Positions 34,242-42,908 of a stretch of 64,000 nucleotides of DNA are shown here, piece after piece (the stretch's first letter is position 1; each line of letters opens with the position of its first letter). The notes under the pieces were generated by a model. The model made no database searches, was not told the DNA's origin, and saw only the letters and a program-made list of their open reading frames with translations. Position numbers and translations under genes: made by a program. Source of the DNA: Crossiella sp. CA-258035. Lineage in GTDB: Bacteria > Actinomycetota > Actinomycetes > Mycobacteriales > Pseudonocardiaceae. The stretch spans positions 4,744,001 to 4,808,000 of the forward strand of contig NZ_CP116413.1 in NCBI RefSeq assembly GCF_030064675.1. Direction: 5' to 3'.

Positions 34242-34481
34242 ATGACGCCTGGGGGCCAGCAACCACGACGGCCGGGACGCCCGGCCCGACTGACACGGGA
34301 CGCGGTGGTCGCCGCCGCGGTGGCCATCGCCACGGAAGAGGGCTTGGCGGGGGTGAGCATGCGCCGGGTCGCCGAACGCATGCGCTGCTCCCCCATGGCC
34401 CTCTACCGCCACATCAAGGACAAGGACGAGCTGGTGGAACTGGTCCGCGACCAGTTACCCGATGATCATTCCAACCGGTAG
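34242..34481 (+). CDS. Truncated TetR family regulator (DNA-binding domain only)
   Basis: A 79-residue protein that consists of just the TetR N-terminal domain: a basic RPGRPARLTRDAVVAAAVAI start, then GLAGVSMRRVAERMRCSPMALYRHI, the HTH. The reading frame ends in a stop at 34479-34481, where a full TetR would continue for another 120-150 residues with its ligand and dimerisation domain. It overlaps the 3' end of the convergent PPOX gene by 16 nt. It may be a remnant, or a minimal DNA-binding protein. It is divergent from the SDR gene. Confidence 0.65.
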   Translation: MTPGGQQPRRPGRPARLTRDAVVAAAVAIATEEGLAGVSMRRVAERMRCSPMALYRHIKDKDELVELVRDQLPDDHSNR

Positions 34482-35101
34482 AGCAGCGACTCCCGCTGGC
34501 TCTGCTCGACCATGGCGATGGTCATCTCGGGCATCCGCAGGTGCGCGTGGGTCACCTCGGCAGGGCTGGGCTGGAGACCGGGGTCCAGCCAGTGCTCCGG
34601 CTGCCAGGCCTTGGACCGCACGAACGCCTTGGGACAGTGCGCGTAGACCTCCTCCACCCGCACCACCAGCGCCGACCGGGGCGGCTTGCCCACCGCGGTC
34701 AGCGAATCCAGCAGCTCAGGGCGCGCGCTGACACAGGCCGAGCCGTTGACCCGCAGAGTCTGGCCGCGGCCGGGAATGACGAACAACAACCCGGCCCGGC
34801 CCGTCTCGATCACGTTCTGCCAGGTGTCCAGCCGCTTGTTGCCAGTGGCGTCCGGAACCACCAGGTGCTGCTCGTCCAGCACCGAGACGAACCCGGCCGG
34901 CCCGCCGCGCGGGGTGACGTCGCAACTGCCGTTCGCACTGGCGCTGGAGATGAACACCAGCGGCGAGCAGGCGATGAACCGGCGCGCCATCTCGTCGATC
35001 TCGGTGATCTGCTTGCGCGCGGCCAGCGGGGAGGGCGCTTCGTAGAGGTCGCGCAGGTGCTCGGGCGAGCGGATGGCGTCGGTGAACAGGTCCCCAGTCA
35101 T
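34466..35101 (-). CDS. FMN-dependent PPOX-type flavoprotein (MSMEG_1061 family)
   Basis: A 211-residue protein of the pyridoxamine-5'-phosphate-oxidase-like split-barrel group. FIACSPLVFISSASANGSCD, VTPRGGPAGFVSVLDEQHLV, GNKRLDTWQNVIETGRAGLL and GRGQTLRVNGSACVS match the MSMEG_1061 family pattern. KAFVRSKAWQPEHW is the characteristic C-terminal part. Such proteins bind FMN; the reaction is undefined. It is cytosolic. Confidence 0.83.
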   Translation of the reverse strand: MTGDLFTDAIRSPEHLRDLYEAPSPLAARKQITEIDEMARRFIACSPLVFISSASANGSCDVTPRGGPAGFVSVLDEQHLVVPDATGNKRLDTWQNVIETGRAGLLFVIPGRGQTLRVNGSACVSARPELLDSLTAVGKPPRSALVVRVEEVYAHCPKAFVRSKAWQPEHWLDPGLQPSPAEVTHAHLRMPEMTIAMVEQSQRESLLYRLE

Positions 35102-35465
35102 GGGGTCAGGCTAGCCGCGGGTGATCGGGTGAAGGGTGGGGTTGCGGCGGTGGTCACGGTGGGCGAGGCGGGGTTGATCGGAGTGGTGGCGGCGGGCTCG
35201 GCCAGTCCGGTGCGTCCGCGGTGGTTGGTGGTTGTTGGCGTTCTCGGTTCGCGTTGGCGAGTCGGGAGTTGTTGACGGCGGCCGGACTGGGGCTGGTCGG
35301 GTATCCGCTGGTCGCGGGGGTACGCTGGTGGTGCGGAGCCGGTTGGCCCGGTGCGGCACAAGCGTCCGGATCACCCGATCGAGTGGCAAGGTCAAGACGC
35401 GAGGCAACCAAAATTGCGGTTTGCGCGTTCCGCAGAGGAACGGTGGCGGCGGCGGACCCCGTCAG

Positions 35466-35487
35466 GGGCTCGGACCGGGCTCGGACC
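35466..35487 (+). repeat. Tandem duplication, 11-bp unit x2
   Basis: The unit GGGCTCGGACC occurs twice in direct succession, without mismatch. It lies in the gene-free block and is close to the 17-bp duplication. Confidence 0.8.
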
Positions 35488-35500
35488 GGCGAGTCATACC

Positions 35501-35534
35501 AGCCGGTTCGGCACAGAAGCCGGTTCGGCACAGA
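35501..35534 (+). repeat. Tandem duplication, 17-bp unit x2
   Basis: The unit AGCCGGTTCGGCACAGA occurs twice in perfect succession (35501-35517 and 35518-35534). Neither copy lies in a recognisable gene. Confidence 0.85.
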
Positions 35535-36284
35535 CGGCCCGGTTGACACAGTCGGCTCGGGTTTTCGCCGACAGCCCGGTTTGTCGCTGACAGTTCGGCT
35601 GGGTACGTCGACCGCCCGGCCGGTACGTCGCCGACAGGCCGATAGCGAATGGATGGCAGCCCAGTCCGGTTGGTGACAGGCCGCCTGGTGCCAGCAAGCG
35701 CCAGCGTTCCTTGGCGGGCCGCCTGGCTGGTGGCATCACTTGGGCTTGGTGGCATCGCTGGTCGTTGCCAGTCGTTGCCGGTCGTCCGGGCAGTGTGAGC
35801 TCGGTTTGCCGCTACCGCGGGGCCTGACGCCTGCGGGCCGGGGTCCCCGAGTCCCGTGTCAAGTGCCGTCGCCGTCAGCGGTGAGAAGCGGGTCAGCAGG
35901 GTTGCGTGGGTTCGCGAACAGCTTCGCGGCCAGGTTGGTCGAGCAGGGTGGTGTTGCGTCGCTGCTGCCGCTCGCGCGGGGCGCTGGGCGGCGCAGGTCG
36001 CTGGGTGGCGGAAGTCCGTTGCGCGGGTTGCCGATCATCTCGGGCTGGTGGGTGGCGAGGGGCGCTGGGCGCATGGCTGGTGCGTTCGTCGCGGGGAGGT
36101 TCGCGATGTCGCCGGCGGGTTGCCGGGTTCCTCGGTGCTCGGCTGGCAGCGGGCCTGCGCGCCAGCGGGCCGGGCTGGCGGGGCTGGGGCGGCGGGCTGG
36201 GTCGGCGTCAGTTGCGTTTGGCGCAAATCGTCATTGCCGAACTTGCGTTGGCAGGCAATCCAATCCGCTTCTAGCGTCAGGGCC

Positions 36285-36950
36285 ATGACGATCACTGATC
36301 AGCGGGTCACCGCGGTGCTGGACCGGCTGCACGCCGAAGCCGACCGGGTGGACGACCTGTACGTCGCGGCCGCCAGGCCCGCGCTGGAAGCCATGCCCGA
36401 TCCGCTTGCCCTGGCCGAGTTGCTCGGCGAGGCATATCTGCCGGTGCCCAGGGAGGTGGGCGAGTTGCTCTACACCCTTGTCCGCGGCAGCCGGGCGCGC
36501 ACGGTGGTGGAGTTCGGCAGTTCGTTCGGGATCTCGACGCTCTACCTGGCCGCGGCGGTCCGGGACGGCGGCAGCGGGGGGCGGGTCATTTCCACCGAGC
36601 TGCATCCGGGCAAGGCGGCGGCCGCGCGGGGGCACCTGGCCGAGGCGGGGCTGGAGGCGTACGTCGAGGTCAGGACCGGGGATGCGCTGGAGACGCTTGG
36701 TGATGTGGCGGGGCCGATTGATCTTCTGCTGCTGGACGGGTGGGAGCAGTTGTACCTGCCGGTGCTGGTCTCGCTGCGGGACCGGTTGCGGGCAGGGGCT
36801 TTGATCGTCGCCGATGACACCGAGGTCAACGGCGGGCGGCTCAGTGACTACCTCGCGCACGTGCGCGCGCCGGGCAACGGCTACCACTCGCTGCCACTCG
36901 CCATTGGCGACGGGCTGGAGCTGACCGTGGTGGCCGACGGTGCACACTGA
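36285..36950 (+). CDS. SAM-dependent O-methyltransferase (class I, CCoAOMT-like)
   Basis: A 221-residue Rossmann methyltransferase. TVVEFGSSFGISTLYLAAAV is motif I, VISTELHPGKAAAARGHL holds the acidic residue that binds the SAM ribose, and GPIDLLLLDGWEQLYLPVL is the post-II strand with the metal-site Asp. GALIVADDTEVNGGRL is also typical of the CCoAOMT-like O-methyltransferases. The substrate is unknown. ATG 36285 is chosen because the residues before it read as non-protein. The gene-free block lies upstream. Confidence 0.87.
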   Translation: MTITDQRVTAVLDRLHAEADRVDDLYVAAARPALEAMPDPLALAELLGEAYLPVPREVGELLYTLVRGSRARTVVEFGSSFGISTLYLAAAVRDGGSGGRVISTELHPGKAAAARGHLAEAGLEAYVEVRTGDALETLGDVAGPIDLLLLDGWEQLYLPVLVSLRDRLRAGALIVADDTEVNGGRLSDYLAHVRAPGNGYHSLPLAIGDGLELTVVADGAH

Positions 36951-36986
36951 TGGCGTGACCAGCATGAACACCGTCACGGAACGCGT

Positions 36987-37835
36987 ATGAACGGGTGCGC
37001 GGCGTGGCTGGGGGAACCCGTGGCGGCCACCGGGCCGACCGCCGTCAACTGGTTGTGCCTGGAGCAAAGCGGGCCGTGGGGGCGCAAGGCGTTGCTGGAG
37101 AGCCGGTTGGATCCGGGGGTGGGGGCGGAGCTGGTCCGGCGCAGTGACGGGAGCGGGACCCGGGTTCTGCTGGTTCGACGGCCTGGGCGCAGTGCGCCGG
37201 GGCGGGGGCGGCGGGTGTTCCTGGCGCGGACCACGCCGGGGGCCACCAGCCTGCACACCGCGACGATCGACGATCCGCGGGAGCTGCTGGACCTGGACTT
37301 CGATGCTCCGCAGCTCGGCGAGGCGAGTGCCGAGCCGTTGATGCTGATCTGCACCAACGGGCGGCGGGACCGGTGTTGCGCGGTGCTGGGGCGGCCGATC
37401 GCCGAGGAGCTCGACCACGGGTTCCGGCCTTCGGTGTGGGAGTGCAGCCACCTCGGCGGGCACCGGTTCGCGCCCACCGCGCTGCTGCTGCCCACCGGCT
37501 ACACCTACGGACGCCTCGACCTGGCCACCGCGCAGGCCGCGTTGCTGGCCGCGCGCAAGGGGCAGGTCGAGCTCGCCGGGGTGCGGGGGCGCAGCACCTG
37601 GAGCCGGCGGGGACAGGCCGCGGAGCTGGCGGTGCGGGAGCGGCTGGGCGAGTTCGACCCGGACGTGCTGACCGTGTCCGAGGAACAGGACGAGCCGGTC
37701 CGGGTCACGCACCTGGACGGGCGGAGCTGGGTGGTGGAGGTTGTGGAGCGGCCGGTGCCGCCCGCGCCTGCCGGGTGCGGGGAGGAGCCCGCGCCCCGCT
37801 CGGCCTTCGTGGTGGCCGGGCTCCACCTGCTCTGA
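36987..37835 (+). CDS. Sucrase/ferredoxin-like family protein (thioredoxin-like [2Fe-2S])
   Basis: A 282-residue protein of the family labelled sucrase/ferredoxin-like. The cysteine motifs expected for a thioredoxin-like [2Fe-2S] ferredoxin are present: CTNGRRDRCCAVLGRPIAEE and, after 30 residues, WECSHLGGHRFAPTALLL. No hydrolase motif is present, so an electron-transfer role is more likely than sucrase activity. It is cytosolic. It follows the O-methyltransferase by 36 nt on the same strand. Confidence 0.85.
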   Translation: MNGCAAWLGEPVAATGPTAVNWLCLEQSGPWGRKALLESRLDPGVGAELVRRSDGSGTRVLLVRRPGRSAPGRGRRVFLARTTPGATSLHTATIDDPRELLDLDFDAPQLGEASAEPLMLICTNGRRDRCCAVLGRPIAEELDHGFRPSVWECSHLGGHRFAPTALLLPTGYTYGRLDLATAQAALLAARKGQVELAGVRGRSTWSRRGQAAELAVRERLGEFDPDVLTVSEEQDEPVRVTHLDGRSWVVEVVERPVPPAPAGCGEEPAPRSAFVVAGLHLL

Positions 37836-37922
37836 GCTGGGCGGAGATGAGTTTCCGCGGCAGTGTGGGTCATAGGTGGTGACGCGCCGGCAGGCGGTGC
37901 GCCGGGAGTCCAGGGAGACGTC

Positions 37923-38915
37923 ATGAACGCCGCGACCACCATGACCGAGCAGGAGTTCGCCGAGCTGTCCGAACGGCACCGGCACGAGCTGCGGGTGCAC
38001 TGCTACCGGATGCTGGGTTCATTCGAGGAGTCCGAGGACCTGGTGCAGGAGACCTTCCTGCGGGCCTGGCGGCGGCGGGAGACCTACCAGGGCCGGGCCA
38101 GCGTCCGGGCCTGGCTGTACAAGATCGCCACCAACGCGACCCTGGACGCCATCGGCAAACGCCCCGCTGACAAGCAGGTCGCGGTGGCCACCCCGGAGAC
38201 CGCCACCACCGCCGAGGTCAGCTGGTTGCAGCCCTACCCCGACCACCTGCTCGACCTGGCCGCGCCCGCCGAGCAGGAACCCGACGCGGTGGCGGTGGCC
38301 CGCGAGACCATCGAGCTGGCCTACCTGGTCGCGCTGCAGCACCTTTCGCCCCGCCAGCGCGCGGCGCTGATCCTGCGCGACGTGCTCGGCTGGTCGGCCG
38401 CCGAGACCGCCAAGGCACTGGACACCACGGTCGCCTCGGCCAACAGCGCGCTGCAGCGGGCCCGCGTCACCCTCAAGGAGCACCTGCCCGCCCGCCGCGC
38501 CGACTGGAGCATGCCGGCCGAGCCCACCGCGGAGGAGAAGGACGTGCTGGCCCGCTTCGTCGCGGCCACCGAGGCATCCGACACCGACGCGCTGGCCGCG
38601 CTGCTGCGCGCGGACATCGTGCACACCATGCCGCCGGAGCCCTTCGCCACCAGCGGCCGGGACACCGTCATCGAGGGCTGGGCCACGGTGCTGGAGGGCG
38701 GCAGCGACTCCTGGGGCCAGTGGGCCGCGCTGCCCACCTGGGTCAACCGGCAGCCCGCCCTGGGCAACTACGTCCGCAAGCCCGGCGCGGAGCTGTTCAC
38801 CGCGACCAACCTGGACGTGCTGCGGGTGGAGGGCGGCCTGGTCGCCGAGGTGACCACCTTCGGCCCGGCGTTCGTCACCGCCTGCGGCCTGCCCGCGACC
38901 CTGCCCGCCCGCTAG
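37923..38915 (+). CDS. ECF sigma factor with C-terminal SnoaL-like domain (SigG/SigJ-type)
   Basis: A 330-residue RNA polymerase sigma factor. Region 2 is YRMLGSFEESEDLVQETFLR-AWRR and region 4 is LSPRQRAALILRDVLGWSAA, ending near ALQRARVTL. After residue 200 a SnoaL-like/NTF2 fold (FVAATEASDTDALAALLRAD, TVIEGWATVLEGG) forms the carboxy tail. In such sigma factors the tail replaces a separate anti-sigma factor and modulates activity. No anti-sigma gene is adjacent, which agrees. ATG 37923 has GGGAGACG upstream. Its regulon is unknown. Confidence 0.9.
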   Translation: MNAATTMTEQEFAELSERHRHELRVHCYRMLGSFEESEDLVQETFLRAWRRRETYQGRASVRAWLYKIATNATLDAIGKRPADKQVAVATPETATTAEVSWLQPYPDHLLDLAAPAEQEPDAVAVARETIELAYLVALQHLSPRQRAALILRDVLGWSAAETAKALDTTVASANSALQRARVTLKEHLPARRADWSMPAEPTAEEKDVLARFVAATEASDTDALAALLRADIVHTMPPEPFATSGRDTVIEGWATVLEGGSDSWGQWAALPTWVNRQPALGNYVRKPGAELFTATNLDVLRVEGGLVAEVTTFGPAFVTACGLPATLPAR

Positions 38916-38989
38916 GCCAGACGTTCGTCAGCGCCCGGCTCGACTTTGGGCAACTGACGCGGTGACCTGCGCCTTCCTACGGTTGTGCC

Positions 38990-39703
38990 ATGTTCGAGGC
39001 AGAGAACGTGAGCAAGCGGTTCGGGCGCCGCACGGTGTTGGACGGGGTGTCCTTCGCCGCGGCGCCTGGACAGGTCACCGCGCTGGTGGGCCACAACGGC
39101 GCGGGCAAGACCACCCTGATGCGCTGCGCGCTGCGGCTGGCCCGCCCCGGCGCCGGACGGCTGCTGGTGCTCGGCAAGGACGTCCGCGACTACGCCGCCG
39201 TCGGCCGGGTGGTGGGCAGCTCGCTGGACGCCTCCGCGCTGCCGCCCAACTGGACCGGGCGGCTGGCCGCGACCATCGTCGCCGACCTGCTCGGCCTGCC
39301 GGCGGGCGCGGCCGAGCACATGCTGGAGCGGGTCGAGCTGACCAAGGCCGCCGGGGACCGGATCCGCACCTACTCCCTGGGCATGCGCCAGCGGCTGGCG
39401 CTTGGCCTGGCGCTGCTGGGTGAACGGCCGGTGCTGCTGCTGGACGAGCCCACCAACGGCCTGGACCCGGTGGCCCAGCGATTCGTCCGCGACACCCTCG
39501 CCGAACGCGCGCTGGCCGGGGCGACCGTGCTCGTCTCCAGCCACGACCTGCACGCGCTGGAGACCTACGTCGACCGGGTGGTGCTCATCCGGGAAGGCCG
39601 GATCGTGCTGGACGAGTCGCTGTCCGTGCTGCGCGCGGACGGCGCCAGCCTGGAAGAGCTGTACCTGCGGGCCCACGACACCGAACTGAGGAAAGCCGGA
39701 TGA
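38990..39703 (+). CDS. ABC transporter ATP-binding protein
   Basis: A 237-residue ATPase of an ABC-2 type exporter. Walker A is GHNGAGKTT, the signature is [16 protein letters not shown], Walker B is [13 protein letters not shown], and the H-loop is in [12 protein letters not shown]. The signature begins SLGM rather than the usual SGGQ, as in many drug and lantibiotic exporters. It couples to the permease gene by a 4-nt ATGA overlap, and the two-component system follows. The set resembles peptide-sensing Bce-like or YtrA-like modules, but with a different kinase. Confidence 0.9.
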   Translation: MFEAENVSKRFGRRTVLDGVSFAAAPGQVTALVGHNGAGKTTLMRCALRLARPGAGRLLVLGKDVRDYAAVGRVVGSSLDASALPPNWTGRLAATIVADLLGLPAGAAEHMLERVELTKAAGDRIRTYSLGMRQRLALGLALLGERPVLLLDEPTNGLDPVAQRFVRDTLAERALAGATVLVSSHDLHALETYVDRVVLIREGRIVLDESLSVLRADGASLEELYLRAHDTELRKAG

Positions 39704-40455
39704 GCACCCTCGCCACCACCCCCATCGGCCTGCCCCGCCTCATCCGCGGCCACCTGGGCGCGCTGCGGGCGCACCGGGCCGGGCAGCTCGCGCTGCTGCT
39801 GCCCGCCCTGCTCGGCACCGCGGCGCTGGTCGCCGCGCTGGCCAACATCAGCGTCATCGACGCCGAGGTCCAGCGCGCCGCCGTCTCGGTCTACCTCGGC
39901 CTGCTGGCCCTGCTCGCCCCGATCGCCGGGGCGGTGCTCGCGGTCGACCCGTGGGCCCGGCGCGGGGTGGCCGTGGTGCTCGGCGTCAGCTCCGACCGCG
40001 GCCGCTGGCTCGGCGCCCAGGCCCTGGCCGGACTGCTCGCCGGGGTGCTCGGCCTCGGCCTGGCCACCGCGCTGGGCGGCATCACCACCGCCGTGTTCGC
40101 CGCCGCCGACGGGCAGGGCGTGGCCCGGCTCGACGTGCCACTGCTCGAGGGCTTCGCCGGGATGCTGCTGAGCTTCGCCTTCGGCTTCGTGCTCGGCGCG
40201 GCCACCCGCGGCCTGCTGTCCACCCTGCTCATCGCGCTCGCGCTGCCGTTGCTGCTGGGCGCCGTGCGGGGGGTGTTCACCGCCTCGCCGCTGCTGGCCG
40301 ACATCGTGTCCTGGCTCAACGTCAACGCCGCCTTCGACCGGCTGTTCACCGCGGGCCCGCTGCCGCTGTGGCAGGCGATCGTGATCTCGGTGCTGGCCAT
40401 CGGCGGGCCGCTGGCCATCGCGGTGGGCCGCACCGCCACCGCTGACCTGCGCTGA
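39700..40455 (+). CDS. ABC-2 type transporter permease
   Basis: A 251-residue membrane protein with six TM helices, for example AGQLALLLPALLGTAALVAA, VYLGLLALLAPIAGAVLAVD and TLLIALALPLLLGAVRGVF. It is the partner of the ATPase encoded just before it (ATGA overlap). DPWARRGVAVVLGVSSDRGR is the cytosolic loop likely to contact the ATPase. The cargo is unknown; association with a two-component system suggests an inducible exporter (inference). Confidence 0.85.
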   Translation: MSTLATTPIGLPRLIRGHLGALRAHRAGQLALLLPALLGTAALVAALANISVIDAEVQRAAVSVYLGLLALLAPIAGAVLAVDPWARRGVAVVLGVSSDRGRWLGAQALAGLLAGVLGLGLATALGGITTAVFAAADGQGVARLDVPLLEGFAGMLLSFAFGFVLGAATRGLLSTLLIALALPLLLGAVRGVFTASPLLADIVSWLNVNAAFDRLFTAGPLPLWQAIVISVLAIGGPLAIAVGRTATADLR

Positions 40456-40479
40456 CCCCGCCCGCACTAGGCTGAGCCG

Positions 40480-42069
40480 ATGGACACCACCGCCCGGCGG
40501 CCGTGGCTGGGCATCCGCGGCTGGCGGCAGTGGAGCCTGGAGATCGGGCTCTACGCACTGGTCGGGCTGTCCCTGCTGATGCTGCAACTCCCAGCGCACC
40601 CCGCGCTGCGCGTCTTCGCGCTGGCGGTGACCCCGCTGTGCCTGTTCGCCCGCCGCCGCTACCCGGCCACCGCGCTGGTGCTCAGCGCGCTGGGCGCGGG
40701 CGTGGTGGCGGTCCCGCTGGCCTACGGGGCGGGCCGGCGGATCGGGTCGCTGTACCAGCTGCTCGGCGCGGCGCTGGGGCACTTCCTGCTGGCCGGGGCG
40801 GTGTCCCCGCTGTACTCCGAGAGCGTGCTGACCAGCATGCTGGTGCTGGGCATCAACGTGATCATGACGCTGCTGTTCGTCGGGGTGCCCGCGGTGCTCG
40901 GCCGCTCCAGCGCCCGGCGCACCCTGCTGGTGGAGGCGCTGCGCGAACGCGCGGTCTACCTGGAACGGGAGCGCCGGTCGCTGGTCGCCGAGGCCCGGAT
41001 CCGGGAACGCACCCGGATCGCGGTGGACATGCACGACAGCCTCGGCCACCACCTCACCCTGATCTCCCTGCAGGCAGGCGGGCTCAAACTGGCCGCACAC
41101 GGCGACGCCGCCCAGGCCGAGGCCGCCGGGGTGCTGCACGACACCGCGCGGCGGGCCATGGAGGAGCTGCGCGAGATCATCGGCGTGCTCAGCCAGGACA
41201 GCGAGGACGCGCCGCTGCACGCCCGCCGCCTGGACCAGCTGCCCGAGCTGGTGGCCACCGCGCGCAGCAGCGGCACCCCGGTCACCCAGACCGAGACCGG
41301 CGAGCCGGTGCCGCTGCCCCGGCCGGTGGAGAACGCGATCTACCGGGTCGCCCAGGAAGGCCTGACCAACGCGCTGCGGCACGCACCCGGCGGAGCGGTC
41401 GCCGTCCGGCTCAACTACGAGTCCGACGCGGTGATCATCGAGGTGGTCAACTCCCCCGCCGCCGCCCCGCCCCGCGGCGGCGGCAGCGGGCAGGGCCTGA
41501 CCGGGCTGCGCGAGCGGGTGCGGCTGGCCGGGGGCGTGCTGCACGCCGCGCCCACCGCCGACGGCGGGTTCCGGCTGGCCGCGGTGCTGCCCTTCGACGG
41601 CGAGCCGGCCGAGGCGGTGGCCGAGCTCGACGGCCCGCCCGCGCCCGGCCCGGCCACCCATCCGCTGGCCCGCACCGAGGTCAGCAAGCTGCTCTCCACC
41701 ATCCGGCACCGGCCGGTGCTCACCGGACTGGCCATCACCGGGCTGGTGCTGGTCAGCGCGCTGTCCTTCGCCGGGATAGTCGCCTGGGTGGTCATCCGCA
41801 ACGGCGTGCTGCTGGAGGCGGAGAAGTTCGACCAGGTGCGGCTCGGGGAGACCGAGCAGGTCATGGTGGAGCGCTTCGGCGAGGCCAGCCCGGGGGCTGA
41901 GCTGCGCATCGCCGACCAGAGCGGCCCGCCGCCGGAGGGCACGCACTGCCGCTACTACTACGTCGACGGCTCCGAGCTGCCGCAGAACCGCGCCGAGGCG
42001 TTCCGGTTCTGCTTCCAGGACGGCAAGTTGGTTCAGAAAGATCGGTTGGTGGTCAAGCGGCCGTTCTAG
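40480..42069 (+). CDS. NarL-type sensor histidine kinase with an extra C-terminal TM and extracytoplasmic domain
   Basis: A 529-residue kinase. Four or five TM helices (residues about 25-140) lead to a HisKA_3 box DMHDSLGHHLTLISLQAGG with phosphorylated His185, and a HATPase_c domain (ENAIYRVAQEGLTNALRHA; GQGLTGLRERVRLAGG). After the catalytic domain come a second TM helix near residue 430 (LTGLAITGLVLVSALSFAGI) and an extra domain with GETEQVMVERFGE, HCRYYYVDG and AFRFCFQDGKLVQKDR. This tail resembles the stand-alone protein encoded at 42909. The response regulator gene follows. Confidence 0.88.
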   Translation: MDTTARRPWLGIRGWRQWSLEIGLYALVGLSLLMLQLPAHPALRVFALAVTPLCLFARRRYPATALVLSALGAGVVAVPLAYGAGRRIGSLYQLLGAALGHFLLAGAVSPLYSESVLTSMLVLGINVIMTLLFVGVPAVLGRSSARRTLLVEALRERAVYLERERRSLVAEARIRERTRIAVDMHDSLGHHLTLISLQAGGLKLAAHGDAAQAEAAGVLHDTARRAMEELREIIGVLSQDSEDAPLHARRLDQLPELVATARSSGTPVTQTETGEPVPLPRPVENAIYRVAQEGLTNALRHAPGGAVAVRLNYESDAVIIEVVNSPAAAPPRGGGSGQGLTGLRERVRLAGGVLHAAPTADGGFRLAAVLPFDGEPAEAVAELDGPPAPGPATHPLARTEVSKLLSTIRHRPVLTGLAITGLVLVSALSFAGIVAWVVIRNGVLLEAEKFDQVRLGETEQVMVERFGEASPGAELRIADQSGPPPEGTHCRYYYVDGSELPQNRAEAFRFCFQDGKLVQKDRLVVKRPF

Positions 42070-42131
42070 TGTGCGAGCATCACCGGGCACGAAGGTCAGG
42101 GCCGGACGCGGCCGGGATGGTGGAGGCAGAC

Positions 42132-42788
42132 GTGGTCCGGGTGATCATCGCCGATGACGAGCCGCTGGTGCGGGCGGGCATCAAGCTCGTGCTCTCCGCG
42201 GCCGAGGACATCGAGGTGATCGCCGAGGCCGGGGACGGCCGCGCGGCCATCGCCGAGGTCACCGCCCGCTCCGCCGACGTGCTGCTGCTGGACATCCGCA
42301 TGCCCGGCATGGACGGGTTGTCCGCGCTGGCCGAGCTGACCGGCCTGGCCCCCGGCACCAGGGTCGTCATCCTGACCACCTTCGGCGAGTCGGAGTACAT
42401 CGGCCGCGCCCTGGACGCCGGGGCGGCCGGGTTCCTGCTCAAGGACTCCGCGCCGGAGGAGCTGATCCGCGCAGTACGGGTGGTCGCCGCGGGCGAGGCA
42501 TACCTCTCGCCCTCGGTGACCAAGTGGGTGATCAACCGGGTCTCGGCCACCGGCGGCAACGCCAAGGCGGTGGACGCCCAGCGCCGCATGGACGTGCTCA
42601 CCGACCGCGAGCGCGAGGTGCTGGAACTGCTCGCCCAGGGCCTGTCCAACGCCGACATCGGCGGCAGGCTCTACATGAGCGAGGCCACCGTGAAGATGTA
42701 CGTCAGCCGGGTGCTGGGCAAGCTCGACTGCTCGAACCGGGTGCAGGCCGCGATCCTGGCGCACGAGGCCGGACTCGGTGGCACCTGA
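42132..42788 (+). CDS. NarL/LuxR-type response regulator
   Basis: A 218-residue regulator. The receiver domain has the acidic pair ADDEPLVRAG, the phosphorylated Asp in DVLLLDIRMPGMDG, the conserved Thr in VVILTTFGES and Lys in GFLLKDSAPEE. The LuxR-type HTH is LTDREREVLELLAQGLSNAD and TVKMYVSRVLGKLDC. GTG 42132 with GGAGG upstream is preferred; ATG 42117 is a close alternative. It is the partner of the kinase encoded before it and probably controls the ABC genes upstream (inference). Confidence 0.92.
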   Translation: MVRVIIADDEPLVRAGIKLVLSAAEDIEVIAEAGDGRAAIAEVTARSADVLLLDIRMPGMDGLSALAELTGLAPGTRVVILTTFGESEYIGRALDAGAAGFLLKDSAPEELIRAVRVVAAGEAYLSPSVTKWVINRVSATGGNAKAVDAQRRMDVLTDREREVLELLAQGLSNADIGGRLYMSEATVKMYVSRVLGKLDCSNRVQAAILAHEAGLGGT

Positions 42789-42908
42789 GATGGACTCCGG
42801 GATAGACCTTGGAGAGCAGCACCCCAGACTTCAGAGTGATGTGGCCCCGGCCGCGACCACGGGAGGCTGGCGGGGACAGCGACGGCACTGGGGGAAGGAA
42901 CGCTCGGG

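Larger units (their letters stand above)
35102..36284. other. 1.2 kb without a recognisable gene, odd composition
   Basis: Several frames are open but none shows a protein pattern, conserved motif or convincing ribosome site. The DNA is rich in short imperfect repeats of CGG, GTCG and GGC words. It includes two tandem duplications (35466-35487 and 35501-35534). A dyad TTGCG-TTTGG-CGCAA sits near 36210-36230, about 60 nt before the O-methyltransferase start, and could be part of its control region. The block may be a decayed coding sequence. Confidence 0.45.

Noticed and set aside
35466-35534. Possible CRISPR-like or VNTR array
   Set aside because: Only two copies of each of two different units, directly adjacent with no spacers.
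35221-36288. Overlapping open frames in the 1.2 kb gene-free block
   Set aside because: None shows a conserved motif, hydrophobic core pattern or ribosome site; composition follows local repeats.
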